Part shown: piece by piece, positions 11,646 through 21,885 of the stretch | Layout: each line of letters opens with the position of its first letter | How positions within the stretch are numbered: the first letter of the stretch is position 1 | Origin: Psilocybe azurescens | Taxonomy: Eukaryota; Basidiomycota; Agaricomycetes; Agaricales; Agrocybaceae | NCBI GenBank assembly: GCA_023853785.1 | Contig: JAJIRX010000166.1 | Location: 22,979 to 86,978, forward strand | Direction of reading: 5' to 3' | DNA: 64,000 nt | Program-made: the position numbers and the translations under genes | The notes under the pieces: model-generated | The model's database searches: none | Seen by the model: the letters and a program-made list of their open reading frames with translations, nothing else | What the model was told of the DNA's origin: nothing

Positions 11646-12880
11646 TTAGATATTGCCCCATCTAATTCCGCTGAGTACGTACGATCCTCCAGCAGTCCGC
11701 CTGACTACCAGCATAGGTCCAAGGTATCGCGGCTTCGTTTTACTACCTAGATCCTTGTCGATGACAGAGTTTCGCACCAGGACCAGCGCGCCGGGCTTGA
11801 AGTCGAAGTCAATGGTATTTCGACGGTGTTCCTCCTCCTTCTGTTTGACCGCTTTCCATCTTGCTGATAGGACTCGTTCTCGCACTATACTCAGGTCCTC
11901 TTCGCGTTTCTGCAGCATTACCGCCCTCTGTGCGATCAAATCCGTGGTGGACCAATGTTCCTCTCCTGCGGGGCAGAGGTACGTGGACTCAGCGAGGTCA
12001 AAGGGTAGCAGAGGTTCGACCCCGTGCGCCAAGGTAGTAAGGTGAGTAGCCCGTGCTTTTCTGCACCGTTACGCGTTCTGCCCAGAAGACTGACGGTGCC
12101 ACTTCAGGCCACCTAGACTCCGCCCCTCCCGACGCCTTGACTAGAGCTTCTCTTACATCGAAATGTCTGCGTTCGATGGGCCCTTGTGCCCGGGAATTAT
12201 AGGGCGAAATCCTGATGTGATGAACTTTGTACTTTTCCACCAGCAGTTCCGCCGCCGCTAGATACTGCGGGGCATTATCCGTCACTATTTCTTCGATCGC
12301 TCCCCACCGACAGAGGATCGCTGTAAAGAGGAATGATGCCAGGTTTTTGGCTGATTCTGTTTTTAACTTCGCCCATTCGGGGGAACGAAGAGAGCGAGCA
12401 ACGTGCGTGAGCGATGTATCGATATCCGCTAGCTTTCGGCATCAACATCGTGTCCACGTATACCTTCCTGAACAGTCCCCTTGGTGTCGGAACTGTAGGT
12501 GGTATCTGTATCTTTCGAAGCTGTCTGACCTGGCACTCATGACAGGTGCGCGTATACCATTTGACGTCATCTTCCAGGTATGGCCACCAGAATCGTTCCA
12601 AAAGCCGCATGCGAACGGAAAAGACTCCTTTATGGCCTAGGTCGTCGTGTGCTTGCTGAATGATCGAAATCCGCCTATTTGCAGGTATCACCAGCTTGTG
12701 TTTTCCCTCTTTGTCTTTCCGCCACAGGACTGCATCTCGTAGGAAGTAGTCCGAGGCTTGTCGCACAAACCTCGTGAATTCTTGGTCGGTCATGTCTTCT
12801 CGTGGCCTTATTGATGGATTCGCTAGGAATCGTCGAATTTCTGCCAATGTCTTCGTCCCTAGCGCGCTGCCTTTTTCTGT
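11646..12880 (-). CDS. Element 1 integrase (frameshifted)
   Basis: The N-terminal HHCC zinc-binding module reads HDDLGHKGVFSVRMRLLERF and then CHECQ. The DDE core follows: the first Asp in VYVDTMLMP, the second in TDNAPQY, and the Glu in PIERRHFDVRE after the highly conserved ISPYNSRAQG. The C-terminal part contains FKPGALVLVRNS and KTKPRYLGPMLVVRR, the GPY/F-type module of Ty3/gypsy integrases. The reading frame changes near 12275-12420 and again near 12000-12060, so no intact enzyme is encoded. Integrase inserts the LTR cDNA into the genome. Confidence 0.88.
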
Positions 12881-12941
12881 CACGCGGGATGTTTGAAATT
12901 GCCACCGCCGCTTGCAACACAAGCGCCCGCGGTGGTAATAG

Positions 12942-13560
12942 TTAGCTCTCTGGGCGTCTTGGCACTCGGACTTCGTCGCGAGGAAGATATGGCGGGTCGT
13001 CCTGTAAGTCGTCCCTGTTCTCCATCGTTTGTTGTACATGTGATTGCTTCCAGTTTAACAGTTCGACCGCAAAGCCATTAGCTTCGTCAATCCAATCGTC
13101 GATGTCTTCTTCGTCTGTGGGGTCTCCTTCTGCTCGTCCTCGCCTTGAAAGTCCATCCGCCGCTGCATGATCTTTCCCAGGAATGTGCCTCAGCTCGAAA
13201 CTGAATAGAAGGATCCCCGCAAGCCACCGATTTGCCGCGGCGTTAGGAACAATGTCCGGGTTATTGATCATCCCCTTGATGTATTTGGCATCCACCTCGA
13301 CCACGAGCTTCTTCACGCCTACGATATAGAGTCGAGCATCTTTCAGCGCACGGAATGTTCCATACAGTTCCAGCTTGGCCTGTGAGTAGCGTTGTTCCCT
13401 TCGTTCCATGTTATTGACCGAACCGTGAAGGATATCGAACGCCGTCGTCTCCTGTCTGTGACAGTACATATCCCACTGCCATCCATGAAGAATCGACCGC
13501 CAGTGTCACCTCGTTGTCTGAGTCGTAGTTGATCGCGCGGATCGCTGGACATGTTTCGGC
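12942..13560 (-). CDS. Element 1 RNase H
   Basis: RNase H of the polyprotein. The central acidic motif is in YSQAKLELYGTFRALKDARL (Glu of the ELxG motif), the next in VVEVDAKYIKGMINNP, and the domain ends in FELRHIPGKDHAAADGLSRR, the typical H-x-GKxNxxADxLSR end of Ty3/gypsy RNase H. An acidic linker to integrase follows. The first part lies in a different frame (13343-13552), so the domain is frameshifted. Confidence 0.82.
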
Positions 13561-13636
13561 CAGCAGCTTGAGTTTGCCCATCGCGGCCAACTCCGTTTCC
13601 CGAAGGTAAACTCTTTATCCTTTCGGGTAAGATCCA

Positions 13637-14870
13637 CTAGCGGCTTCGCGTGTTTAGCGTAATCTTTATAAACACCCGGATTGTACCCAACGTTCCTAGG
13701 AATCCTCGCACATCGGTAACGTTCTTGCATATCGGCCAATCAGTTATCTTCTGGACTCTCGATTGCAGCGGTATTCTTCCTTCATAGTTGCATACATGCC
13801 CAACAATCACCGCTGACGCTGCGCACAGACTAGACTTTGGCCCGGAAAACGTTCCTCCCGCAATCCGTATGCGCTGTATAACCCGATTTACGTTTTCTAG
13901 ATGCTCCCACACAAATCGCCTAATGCCGCCGTTCTCCCGGTATGGTCTGGTACCCTCCTCTTGGAAGTTCGTAGCGAGTGGTCGGACCTTTGACGGGTAT
14001 GTCATCGATGAAGGGCTGTGTAACGTGCGGAATTTCGTCTTGTAGGAGAAATGTCGTGTCCCCATGCTGAATCTGCATAGAGTTTGTGTATCCCATTGGA
14101 ATCGACGTGAGTCGAAATGTACCAAGCGGTGTCTGGAACGTTGTGAGGTCCCGTGATTCCACTGCCAGCTCTCGCTGATCGAAGCCGACGAAGAGGTCGA
14201 ACATACCGTAGCAGCTTCTTCCTCCAAAGGATTCCGCGTATGGCTCCACGCTGGGTGGTAACGCTATCTTTGATGCTGACCCGATTCAGCGGCTGCAGAT
14301 CGTGCACGAGGCGTAGCGATTTGCCATCTTTCTTCAGCACCGTGAACCACCTGGACCGATATGAGGAGTTCGATGGCTCGTATATTCCTGATGATATTTT
14401 AGACTTTATTACTTGATGACCTGGTCGTAACTTCCTCTTGGGATGGGGATATTGCGGAGTACCCACGGTACGTGTTCCACTGTAGGAATTGTCACTGGTT
14501 CGAAGTATTCTGTCTTAAATTTTCCTTTCTCGCTTTCGTCCCAGGCAAACCCGTCCTCGTGCGCTTTCAGCAGGTAGTGTACCAGTTTTTCTTCTTCCGG
14601 CCAAAGGAATCCCTCTTCATTAACCTTCATTGCCTGTTTACGTTCCTCAGTGTATCTTTTCCCAGGCGTGAACTCTGGAGGCCTCGTCGGTAGCTCCGGC
14701 ATTCCCTGTAAAGGGTTCCTGGGTGTTTTTCGCACAATTCTGAAATTCTCAGGAAGCGTGGTCGCAACGGGTTTGACGCGGTTTTCCACCTTTTGTATGC
14801 GAATGATTCTGCTGCGACCTCGGATTCGTCGAACCGGGTGGGTTCCTTGTAGTCGTAGACATCGTCCCAT
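13637..14870 (-). CDS. Element 1 reverse transcriptase (frameshifted)
   Basis: From the N-terminus: LPENFRIVRKTPRNPLQGMP and FLWPEEEKLVHYLL, a conserved lead-in also seen in element 2; then SSGIYEPSNSSYRSRW, VLKKDGKSLRLVHDLQPLN (fingers), CYGMFDLFVGFDQRELA (motif A, Asp), TTFQTPLGTFRLTSIPMGYT (motif B) and PFIDDIPVKGP (catalytic motif C). Motif C is F-I-D-D, not the common Y-V/I-D-D. Thumb and connection regions continue to about 13640 with DVRGFLGTLG. Four frames are needed to read it through, so the gene is dead. Confidence 0.88.
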
Positions 14871-14898
14871 TCGCCGTCGTCGCCGGCGCAGTCGTCAT

Positions 14899-15110
14899 CG
14901 TCCTCGGATTCCGACACCGTTTGCATACCCGGCATGTCCTCGTACATCCCTTCGTCTTCCTCCCCTTTTTCTCAAACAAGTCGTCACCGTCCCCCCCCTC
15001 TTCCCTCGAACCAGTCGTCATCGTCCCCCTCTCCCTCGTCTTCCGACTCCGACACCGTCTGCATACCCGGCATGTCCTCGTACCCCCTTCGTATCCTCCT
15101 TCATCAAACA
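14899..15110 (-). repeat. Duplicated acidic module in element 1 polyprotein
   Basis: A segment encoding DMPGMQTVSESED occurs twice about 145 bp apart (around 14905-14945 and 15050-15090), separated by Asp/Glu/Gly-rich linker with ctcgtc-type microrepeats. It lies between protease and reverse transcriptase and is probably an unstable acidic linker. Confidence 0.65.
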
Positions 15111-15200
15111 AGTCGTTTACCGAATTCTTCAACCGCTGATATACTTTCTCTCTCTAGGCTTTCTTCTTCCGTGTTGGAGTCTCCTTGGCCGTCGGCCAAT

Positions 15201-15889
15201 TCATCGATTCCTAAAACCCGTTAGTACCGAGTTGGCCGCGGCGTCCTTTGCTTTCCGCGCTTTAGTAGGCACCGTAATGACAGCACATGTGTTCGGGTCG
15301 ACTAGAGTGACATGGGAGTCTCCATTTGTGAAGTGCTGAACACTAGCCTGCGTCAGTGTTAGAAAAGGTCGTCCTAGTAGCATTTCGTGAGGGGCGCTTC
15401 CCTCGACCACCTGAACTTGTAGATAGAATTCATAGCCCCGATGACTATTTTTAGGTCATGCAGAAGCCCCACGGTCCGAGATGTTGTGGCATTGGCCGAA
15501 ACCATCTGCATTTGGTGGTCTGATCGGATGGGGAGCCCCAACCGTTCCCATAGGTTTCTCCGTAGTGCGACAATCTGGCATCCGTCGTCCATGAGAGCTT
15601 CCACAGTGAACTTTCCCTCAAGCAGTACCTCGATAGCACGTAGGTCCTCGACGTGTTTCGCGACCACTAATCCGTCATTCCTGTCCGGAAGGGTTCGCCC
15701 TTGGCTGTGGTGTTTTGACGCCGGCGATGCCTCAGCTGACGCTGTGATCATGTTGAAGGCAGATCCCGACGAGGTAAGCCGTTTTGTCTGTATCATCTCT
15801 TTAATTTGTTTCCTAACCTCAGGTGCGATTGCCAGAAGTTCTTGCGTGGTAAGCGTTACCGTCGAACAGTCCTCGCTTAACCACTGCAT
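15201..15889 (-). CDS. Element 1 aspartic protease
   Basis: A retropepsin-like domain between gag and RT. The flap-side strand reads FTVEALMDDGCQIVALRRNL, placing DDG where the catalytic D-S/T-G triad is expected; element 2 has DSG at the same place. The conserved end LLGRPFLTL follows in the adjoining frame (15201-15410). A frame break separates the two halves near 15400. Retropepsin dimers cleave the gag-pol polyprotein. The DDG substitution may be inactivating or a family variant. Confidence 0.75.
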
Positions 15890-15916
15890 CCACGATTTTC
15901 GGGTCTTCGATAGGTG

Positions 15917-16249
15917 TCATATAACGATACTGAGCCCGGTCGATGCCCCAGCCGCTGGCTCTGGTACTGGAGTTGTGGATGCTTGCGTTGTTGTGGTGTT
16001 TCGTCCTGTCATGTCTGCCTGTTTCCCTTTGCTTCGGGTTGTCGGTCCTGCTGCCGCTGAGGTGCCCATTCTTTTACGAGACTCCTCTATTTTCTTTTGC
16101 GTTGATAGTGCTAGAGTCTCTAGCATCTCAAGTTCCTCCTTCTCCCGTTGTGTAGCGGTCGGACGTACATCTTCTGGTGCGTCGTCGTAGATTTCTTCAA
16201 TTCGGCTAGCTGATCCTGTGTCTTGGATCTCTACGACGTTTGCTGACAC
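15917..16249 (-). CDS. Element 1 gag-protease linker
   Basis: A 110-residue frame rich in E, S, T and A (for example EKEELEMLETLALSTQKKIE) follows the zinc knuckle and precedes protease. It is probably the C-terminal gag tail or a spacer. No domain is recognised; the equivalent region of element 2 is also charged and low-complexity. Confidence 0.6.
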   Translation of the reverse strand: MSANVVEIQDTGSASRIEEIYDDAPEDVRPTATQREKEELEMLETLALSTQKKIEESRKRMGTSAAAGPTTRSKGKQADMTGRNTTTTQASTTPVPEPAAGASTGLSIVI

Positions 16250-16290
16250 CGACTGTACGCCAGGGGGTCGTCGGGTTAAGCTGCCTCCAG

Positions 16291-17266
16291 TTATCTATCT
16301 TTTCTTTCAAATTTAGCCCCTAACGCGGTCCTTCCAGATATGCGACTTCCGTCCGGAAGCGAGACCTGATATGATGGTGGCTCCCGCTTGCACCAACCTT
16401 TCTTGAGGTAATCCATGAGGGAAGCGCAGTTGTTCATGTAGTGTGTCGGTTCTGAACAGAAGGTACAGTCGTTGTTCCGCTGAATGTAATTCTGTCCCGT
16501 TTGCTGAGTATTTGCAGTAGGGGTCGCTGGCCCTCCACCTTGGTTCATTTTCTGCATGAGTATTGCAACCGCTTCTACAAGGTTTACATTGTTGAACGCC
16601 TTGCCCAGGCTAGATACATCGAAGACTTCTTGTTTTACGATTGCTTGTTTATCTGGAGGCGTTACGTTTTTGGGGCGGAGCTGCGGAGAACCCTCCAGCG
16701 GACGGGTGTCGTGAAAGAACGAATATGGCTGCTTCCGAGATGTCGTCGAGGGTCCATGGGTCGTCCGGGTGATGTTGTGGGTTTTGAAGACGTAGCTGTT
16801 CGCGGACTTCCCTTCTGAATTCGAGAGGAAACCCTTGAAAGAACATGTTGCTGATTTCCCTGTCCGTGAGGCGGTCTTTTGCCTTTAGGAACATGGAAAT
16901 TTTTAGGAACGCCCGATAGTATTCTCCGAATTGGTTTTGGGTTTTCATAGGTACGGAAGCTTGTTCTTCGATAAGGTTTTGCAGGTCATTTACAGAGTAT
17001 TTTCGGTCGCCAGATGCTCCTGGGTACAGCCCGATCATAGCTGCTTTAAACGCTGCCCAGTTACCTCCTGCTGCTGCAGGCTGTAATGCCCAGAGGTCGT
17101 AGTCTTCCGTCGGTGCGTATGCTAGTGCATGATCGATGGTCTCCTGTTCAGTTAACGTGCAGTTCGTAGCTAGACGGTGTACCTCGTCAAGGAACCTAAC
17201 CAAAGAAGCTGGTGCTCTGTCAAACTTTGGTGCGGAGTGATGATTCCTTCCTGGCATGGTAGACAT
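16291..17266 (-). CDS. Element 1 gag (capsid and CCHC nucleocapsid)
   Basis: The capsid-like part starts at the methionine at 17266 and contains WAAFKAAMIGLYPGA and YYRAFLKISMFLKAKDRL, followed by FFQGFPLEFRREVREQLRLQ, a layout typical of fungal gypsy gag proteins. After a frame change near 16650 the nucleocapsid carries CTFCSEPTHYMNNC, a CX2CX4HX4C zinc knuckle for RNA binding. The first methionine lies about 320 nt inside the primer-binding site, a plausible leader length. The frame break means no intact gag is made. Confidence 0.85.
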
Positions 17267-17584
17267 TTTGGTTGGTGAAATAGTTTTGGATGATGATAAT
17301 TGATCGACATATTCCAGTTAACGACTGGTATGAAACGAGGCGGGGATGGCGAACGAGATTCTAAGGAATACGATGAATCTGAATACGAGAAGTATTCCGT
17401 GACACCAGATGTTGAGGCATCCAGTGAAGTTCTTACTGATGCGGTTTGGTTTTGAACGAGTGGTGAAGTAAAACGAACACGCTTTCGGGCCTATGATACG
17501 GATGATACGGCGTGTATCGAAGCAGTTTTGTAGTGTAGGTCTCACGGGACACGGTAGAGTTTTTAAGACACACAATAGAACCCC

Positions 17585-17601
17585 CCTCGCGGTGGGCTCC
17601 A
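17585..17601 (-). other. Element 1 primer-binding site
   Basis: Two bases after the 5' LTR the minus strand reads tggagcccaccgcgagg. It starts with TGG, complementary to a tRNA CCA end, and implies a primer tRNA ending ...ggtgggctcca. Element 2 has the same site with one base changed (45772-45788). Confidence 0.75.
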
Positions 17602-17603
17602 GT

Positions 17604-18367
17604 TGAAGATGAGTTAAACTGTCCTCTTTAGGACGGAGTATTCTCCCTTGTAGGTGTGACTGTTTTAACAGCCAACGGTTCGTTTGCTGAGGTTATATGT
17701 TCAGCAGGCGAAGGGTTAATGAGTGCCTATATTTCCACGATGACCAGCGTGATCGAGAAGCGCGAAACCGGAGGCGACGGAACGTTGATGCGAGACGGAA
17801 AGCGGACGTGGAAAGACGGATAACGACGAGTATGTGAGCGGTTTGCGACGTGAGGTAAACTTCGACGATACGACGACGTCGAATTTCGGATGAATTTAGT
17901 TTTGGGGTTTTTGTTTTCAGAGCAAGTAGGTGTATAAGAAGCAAGTTGTGATTTTTGCTGAGGTCAAAAACCGACGACCTCGTACCAAATAATTGTACGC
18001 TACTTAAATATGTTTCCCTACGCTAAATTTTATATACTTGGTATGTTTCCAAGCGTTTGAAGCAATTGGTTGTAGGTCCGTTGAGCGCCTGGCTAAAGTA
18101 ATAGCTTGTCGGCTATTCCGCTTTTCTTTTCCTGGGCCTCTGGATTCGTGTGGAAGTGCGGATAGAGATATGTGAATTTGATTCGATGTGGATGCGGATG
18201 TGATATGATCGAGTCGATGAGTCGTTGATCTATTTTTGTACTGGGACGACGTTTAGGCGGTTTCGAACGATGTCGGGCTATTTGAATTGTTCGCCTTTGG
18301 TGTGATTGATCTTCCCTTTGAAGCCGTTATGCCGCTTTCCGTGCTGAGACAGAACGGATGTTCTACA
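17604..18367 (-). repeat. Element 1 5' LTR
   Basis: 764 bp, near-identical to 9402-10164, flanked outside by GTAT. As the 5' LTR on the minus strand it should hold the promoter of gag-pol. An AT-rich stretch with ttaaatatg lies near 18003. Confidence 0.92.
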
Positions 18368-18371
18368 GTAT

Positions 18372-19009
18372 ATGTACACACCGCCAAACGACATACATAT
18401 ACCACCTCAGGGCGTGAGCAACAGCGGCGAGCCGGGGTTCTTCGATGCATTTCCTGGAGCTCGTGGAGGGCGGGGGAATAAAGATCTGTTGGGGAAGGAG
18501 GTCTTGGACGAGGTTTCTATGGGAGTGGAGGTGTGTTTTGGTGTGTTTTGGTGTTGGGGCAGAGGAAGGGGGAGGAGAGAGCAAGTTTGGGTTTAATGCG
18601 GAGGGGAATGCTGTATGTTTTCTTTCCTCGCTTTGTCTTTTCTTTCTTTTGCTCCTTTTGTCCTTGCTGATTTTATTATTATTATTTGTTCATGCAGCCA
18701 TTCACGCTCCTCCTGATCTCGACCCGTGCGTCTACACCCTCTCAAGGTGGGATAACGATCAAGCACAGGCTGATGCACACGCTGGACGCGTAGAACTTGA
18801 TAAAATTTACAGAGAGCTGATTGAGAGGGGCAGGCCATTGTTTATTTCTGCACCGCCGGTGTGTTGTCTTTTTCTTTCTTCACGCCTTTCTTTTCGTTCA
18901 ATCGGTTTTACCGGGTTTTTACGCTACGCTACAGATGCAAGGCGTAGATACGATCCAGTTGAATCAAGACCCTGCAGGTGGAGCCGCAGAACAGCTGCAG
19001 TATGGAGAT
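18372..19009 (+). other. Coding-like scraps, unidentified
   Basis: Two + strand phrases look like exon remnants: NSGEPGFFDAFPGARG near 18430, and DPCVYTLSRWDNDQAQADAH then AGRVELDKIYRELIERGRPL at 18720-18835. The latter is followed by a gt...ag intron-like stretch (about 18859-18932). I cannot name the parent gene; it may be an upstream part of the decarboxylase-like copy that follows. Confidence 0.3.
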
Positions 19010-20120
19010 GACGGCGGGTTTTTATCTGATAGAAGCGACGATAACGATAACGATGAGGATGACAACAAGGAGGAGGATTCCAACAAAGAGTTCGCGGATG
19101 CATCGGGTGCGAGTCCGGGGACGAAGCCTTTGTTATCTTCTGCTCAAGGTTGAGAAGGTGCGCCTGTGGTCAACCAAAGACAAGGTCAAGGACCGAGAGC
19201 ACCGTTTAATCTTCCGGAGCTGAACATCCTCCCCAGTTCCCCTGCGATGCCAACGCCAGGCGAGTTTGCCCACTGCTATCCATATTTTCCTGTCCTCAGC
19301 GGCAGGGGGAAGATGTACCTAGAGCCTCGGCAGGGCTTTTGCAACATTTGTCTGTGCTAACTCCGACGTCAGTGTCGAAGAGCAAGTTCAACTCGAAGAA
19401 GCTTGTGTAGAAGTTCCTTGGTTAGGAGGAAGATAGGGCGTCCTGCGTGGCATGCGGCGGACGTGCAGGAAATCTCGCACGCCAAGGGCAAGGGGAGATA
19501 AGGGGTCGTTGGAGAAGAAGGCGAATAAGGAGAGGGGGAAGGAGAAGAAGGAGCGGAGGAGCAAGGTCAGCTAGTGATGGTGCAATGGGAGTGGAAGGGG
19601 GAGTGTATCGCCTTAGGGGGTAGTGGGAGTGATATGGGTGTCTTCTGAGAAGGGAGGAGAGGGGACGAGGGATTATAGTGTGACGCTGGGTACGGCGAAG
19701 GAGATGAAATGGAAGGTGAAGCATAATCCTGTTGTATGCTTTAGGTGTGCCTTCTTCCAACGAACTCAAGCGTACATATATGCTAATGTGTCAGACGAAG
19801 ACCCGGCGAGGACAGAGGACGAGCAAGAAGGATGAACTTGGGTGAATTGACCAGAATGAAACTACCTTGCATGTGTGCTAGGTGCAAGTTTATATGCACG
19901 CAGGTGACCTGCTCCAGCTTTAGGTGTGCCTTCTTCCTACCAACTCAAGCGTATATATGCTAACGTCACCACGACGCAGAGAGAAATACCAGCCGTATGA
20001 CGCCCTCCGCCAGTGCTTCTGGCAGCAGTGCCTCAAGCAGTATGAGACAGACAACATGTGCGCTGTCGTCCTACCTTGAGCTGCGCACAATGCTCAACTT
20101 TCTCGGGTCTGTGCTTACCT
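19010..20120 (+). pseudogene. Phosphatidylserine decarboxylase 2-like fragment (copy 2)
   Basis: Broken exon blocks read, in order: an acidic D/N/E-rich segment (SDRSDDNDNDEDDNKEED), LNILPSSPAMPTPGEF, then near 19690 TLGTAKEMKWKVKHNPVV, then after an intron-like gap KYQPYDALRQCFWQQCLKQY followed by a frame break and YLELRTMLNFLG. In fungal PSD2-type enzymes the end of the C2 domain reads TAKE...KHNPVLTFRAKYQPYDALRQ, and the next segment is an EF-hand-like LELTSMLDSLG. The catalytic LGST domain is not visible. A segment at 19910-19960 repeats ctttaggtgtgccttcttcc from 19740, so part of an intron is duplicated. The enzyme would make phosphatidylethanolamine; this copy cannot. Confidence 0.6.
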
Positions 20121-20945
20121 CAGCCACCACGTCCCTCGTTCTTCACGCACCATGGGAATCAATCTCGTAGATTATGGATGCAGTTCTTAATCTCTTGCTC
20201 ATTTAAATAAGACTTCTGTAGCTGACCTGTTTTTGATTCTTGCTTGAGTTTGTATGTTATGTACTGGGGGTGCAGCAGACTGCAGTGCACAACGAAATTG
20301 TCGAAGCAGACCTTCCAGTCTCAGGGGCCTGGGTTGTACATTGAGTAGCGTGTCCCTGTAAGTAAAAAGGATGTAATCCACTAGTGTGGCGCTGGCCGGC
20401 TCAACGAACAATTCCTGGGCTGAAATGTACGGATAAGGGTATGGGCGAAGATAGGTGATAAGATAGCTGGGCATGAAGTTCTCGAAGCTTATAATGTTTG
20501 TGGTTGTGTGGTGGCATCACTTGCAGGGATGGGTGAAGCCGCCATTGTGCAGCTGGTACTCATCTCCAACGGCATTTACACGTACCTCCCACACATCCTG
20601 GAACATATTGAGCGAATCAGAGACGCTGCGAGCATTCGTGTTGCACATTGAAGGGGTCTCCGTCTTCGTTGAGCCGATGATGTGCCCGACTCAGGCTTGG
20701 ATTCGGCGTCCGTGTTACAGGTTACAACGTAGAAGAGTCTGCGCCTTGGTTGGTTGTGCGAAGCATTTAGTCGAAACGCAGGCACACTGCTTGGACAAAA
20801 TGGTGATTTGATTATGCCGAGAGCGGCAACGTCAAGCTTGAATGAATGAATAGAAATTTATTTTTAGCGTGCTTACATACGGTTGTTTGTGACTGATTCA
20901 ACAGAGCTTGCTCCTTGCTCTGACTAGTACAGCCCACTCACAACC
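20121..20945. other. No confident gene
   Basis: A 91-codon minus-strand frame (20199-20474; SYLITYLRPYPYPYIS at its start) and a + strand phrase IVQLVLISNGIYTYLPHILE near 20545 look coding-like, but I can assign neither. The MADS-box gene starts immediately downstream. Confidence 0.3.
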
Positions 20946-21815
20946 ATGGGCAGGAGAAAGATTGAGATACAACCCATAACAGTGAGTTTCTCTGCCTTTC
21001 AGCACGTACCAGCCCGGGGACGACAATAGGCGACGAAGAAACCCTCGTGTGTTTGTCTACCAATTCGGACTTTCCTCCGTTTTTCACTCTACTTTCCCAA
21101 CTACGTATGCTCACCACACACTCTCCGTGCAGCATGAACAAAACCGCTCTGTAACATTCCTCAAGGTACGCTCTCTTTGCATTCGTATTGTTCATTCCAA
21201 TGTTGCACTATTTTTGTGCTGATATCTTGGCAATTTCTCTATTCTTATTATAACATTTTGCCTATAAGATCCCCCTCTCACCCACCACCTCGCCTCCCTC
21301 GCCTCCCGCCTGCTCGCATCGCAAGAATGGGCTGTTCAAGAAAGCGTATGAGCTAGGGCGTACTGTGCTCCGTCGATGTCGCAGTCATCATCTTCGGTAT
21401 GTCTCCTTACCCATAGCATCACAGCAATGTTTCTCGTTGCATGGAATCCTTACGTTCTATTTTTATCTCCACCATAGAGGACCGACCAGGCCACGAAATC
21501 AAGCTGCACGAGTACAGTTTGTGCGAAATTTGCGATATCGTGCAGAAGCAGCTGCGAGTACGTATTTCTGGTGCCCTTCCCTTCTCCTTTCCCGCATACT
21601 GATGATCATGCTCCTCATCCTTATTGATCACACAGCATCAAGGCAACAGTGACCTCCGGGGACCGGTCGACTTCTCAGGCGGTGCAGCAGCCAAGTTCGA
21701 CGCTGACGGCGATGGCGACGATGATATGGTGGACGACGAGGACGAGGGACGTGCCTGTGCGCTCGTCGAAGCGGACAAGAGGGGCGGGCCCGAAGCTGTC
21801 ATTGCCCGAAGCTGA
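20946..21815 (+). pseudogene. MEF2-type MADS-box transcription factor, frameshifted
   Basis: Five exons can be read. Exon 1 (20946-20981) is MGRRKIEIQPIT, the exact start of fungal MEF2/Rlm1-type MADS boxes, followed by a GTGAGT donor. Exon 2 (21133-21165) is HEQNRSVTFLK. Exon 3 (21320-21396) is RKNGLFKKAYELG, then a single extra base near 21358 shifts the frame; read past it, the sequence gives VLCSVDVAVIIF. Exon 4 (21478-21557) is DRPGHEIKLHEYSLCEICD then IVQKQLR. Exon 5 (21636-21815) begins HQGNSDLRGPVDFSGG, has an acidic DGDGDDDMVDDEDEG run and ends in a stop. The acceptor before exon 3 also lacks the expected AG. The product would bind DNA as a dimer (cell-wall integrity regulators in this family). 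The long transactivation region of family members is missing, so this is a short or truncated copy. Confidence 0.85.
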
Positions 21816-21885
21816 CGGGCGATGTGCGCGCTTTTTTCTTTTTTCTTTTCTTCTTCTGTAATCTTCCTACGTATCTCATGTCCAT

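Larger units (their letters stand above)
9402..18367 (-). mobile_element. Ty3/gypsy LTR retrotransposon, element 1 (about 9.0 kb)
   Basis: Complete but decayed LTR element read on the minus strand: 5' LTR (17604-18367), primer-binding site, gag with a CCHC knuckle, aspartic protease, reverse transcriptase, RNase H, integrase, an antisense ORF, then 3' LTR (9402-10164). The order PR-RT-RH-IN is Ty3/gypsy. The element is flanked by GTAT at 9398-9401 and 18368-18371, the likely 4-bp target duplication. The LTRs differ at only a handful of positions, so insertion is fairly recent, yet gag-pol is split by many frameshifts and stops. The LTRs read TG...CA in both orientations. Confidence 0.93.

Noticed and set aside
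14650..15339. 229-aa + strand ORF across the element-1 protease/linker
   Set aside because: It is the opposite-strand shadow of the polyprotein: low-complexity Arg/Ser/Pro translation of the acidic linker.
17560..17603. tRNA gene next to the element-1 5' LTR
   Set aside because: Only the last about 17 bases match a tRNA 3' end plus CCA; there is no T-loop, anticodon arm or D-arm. It is a primer-binding site.
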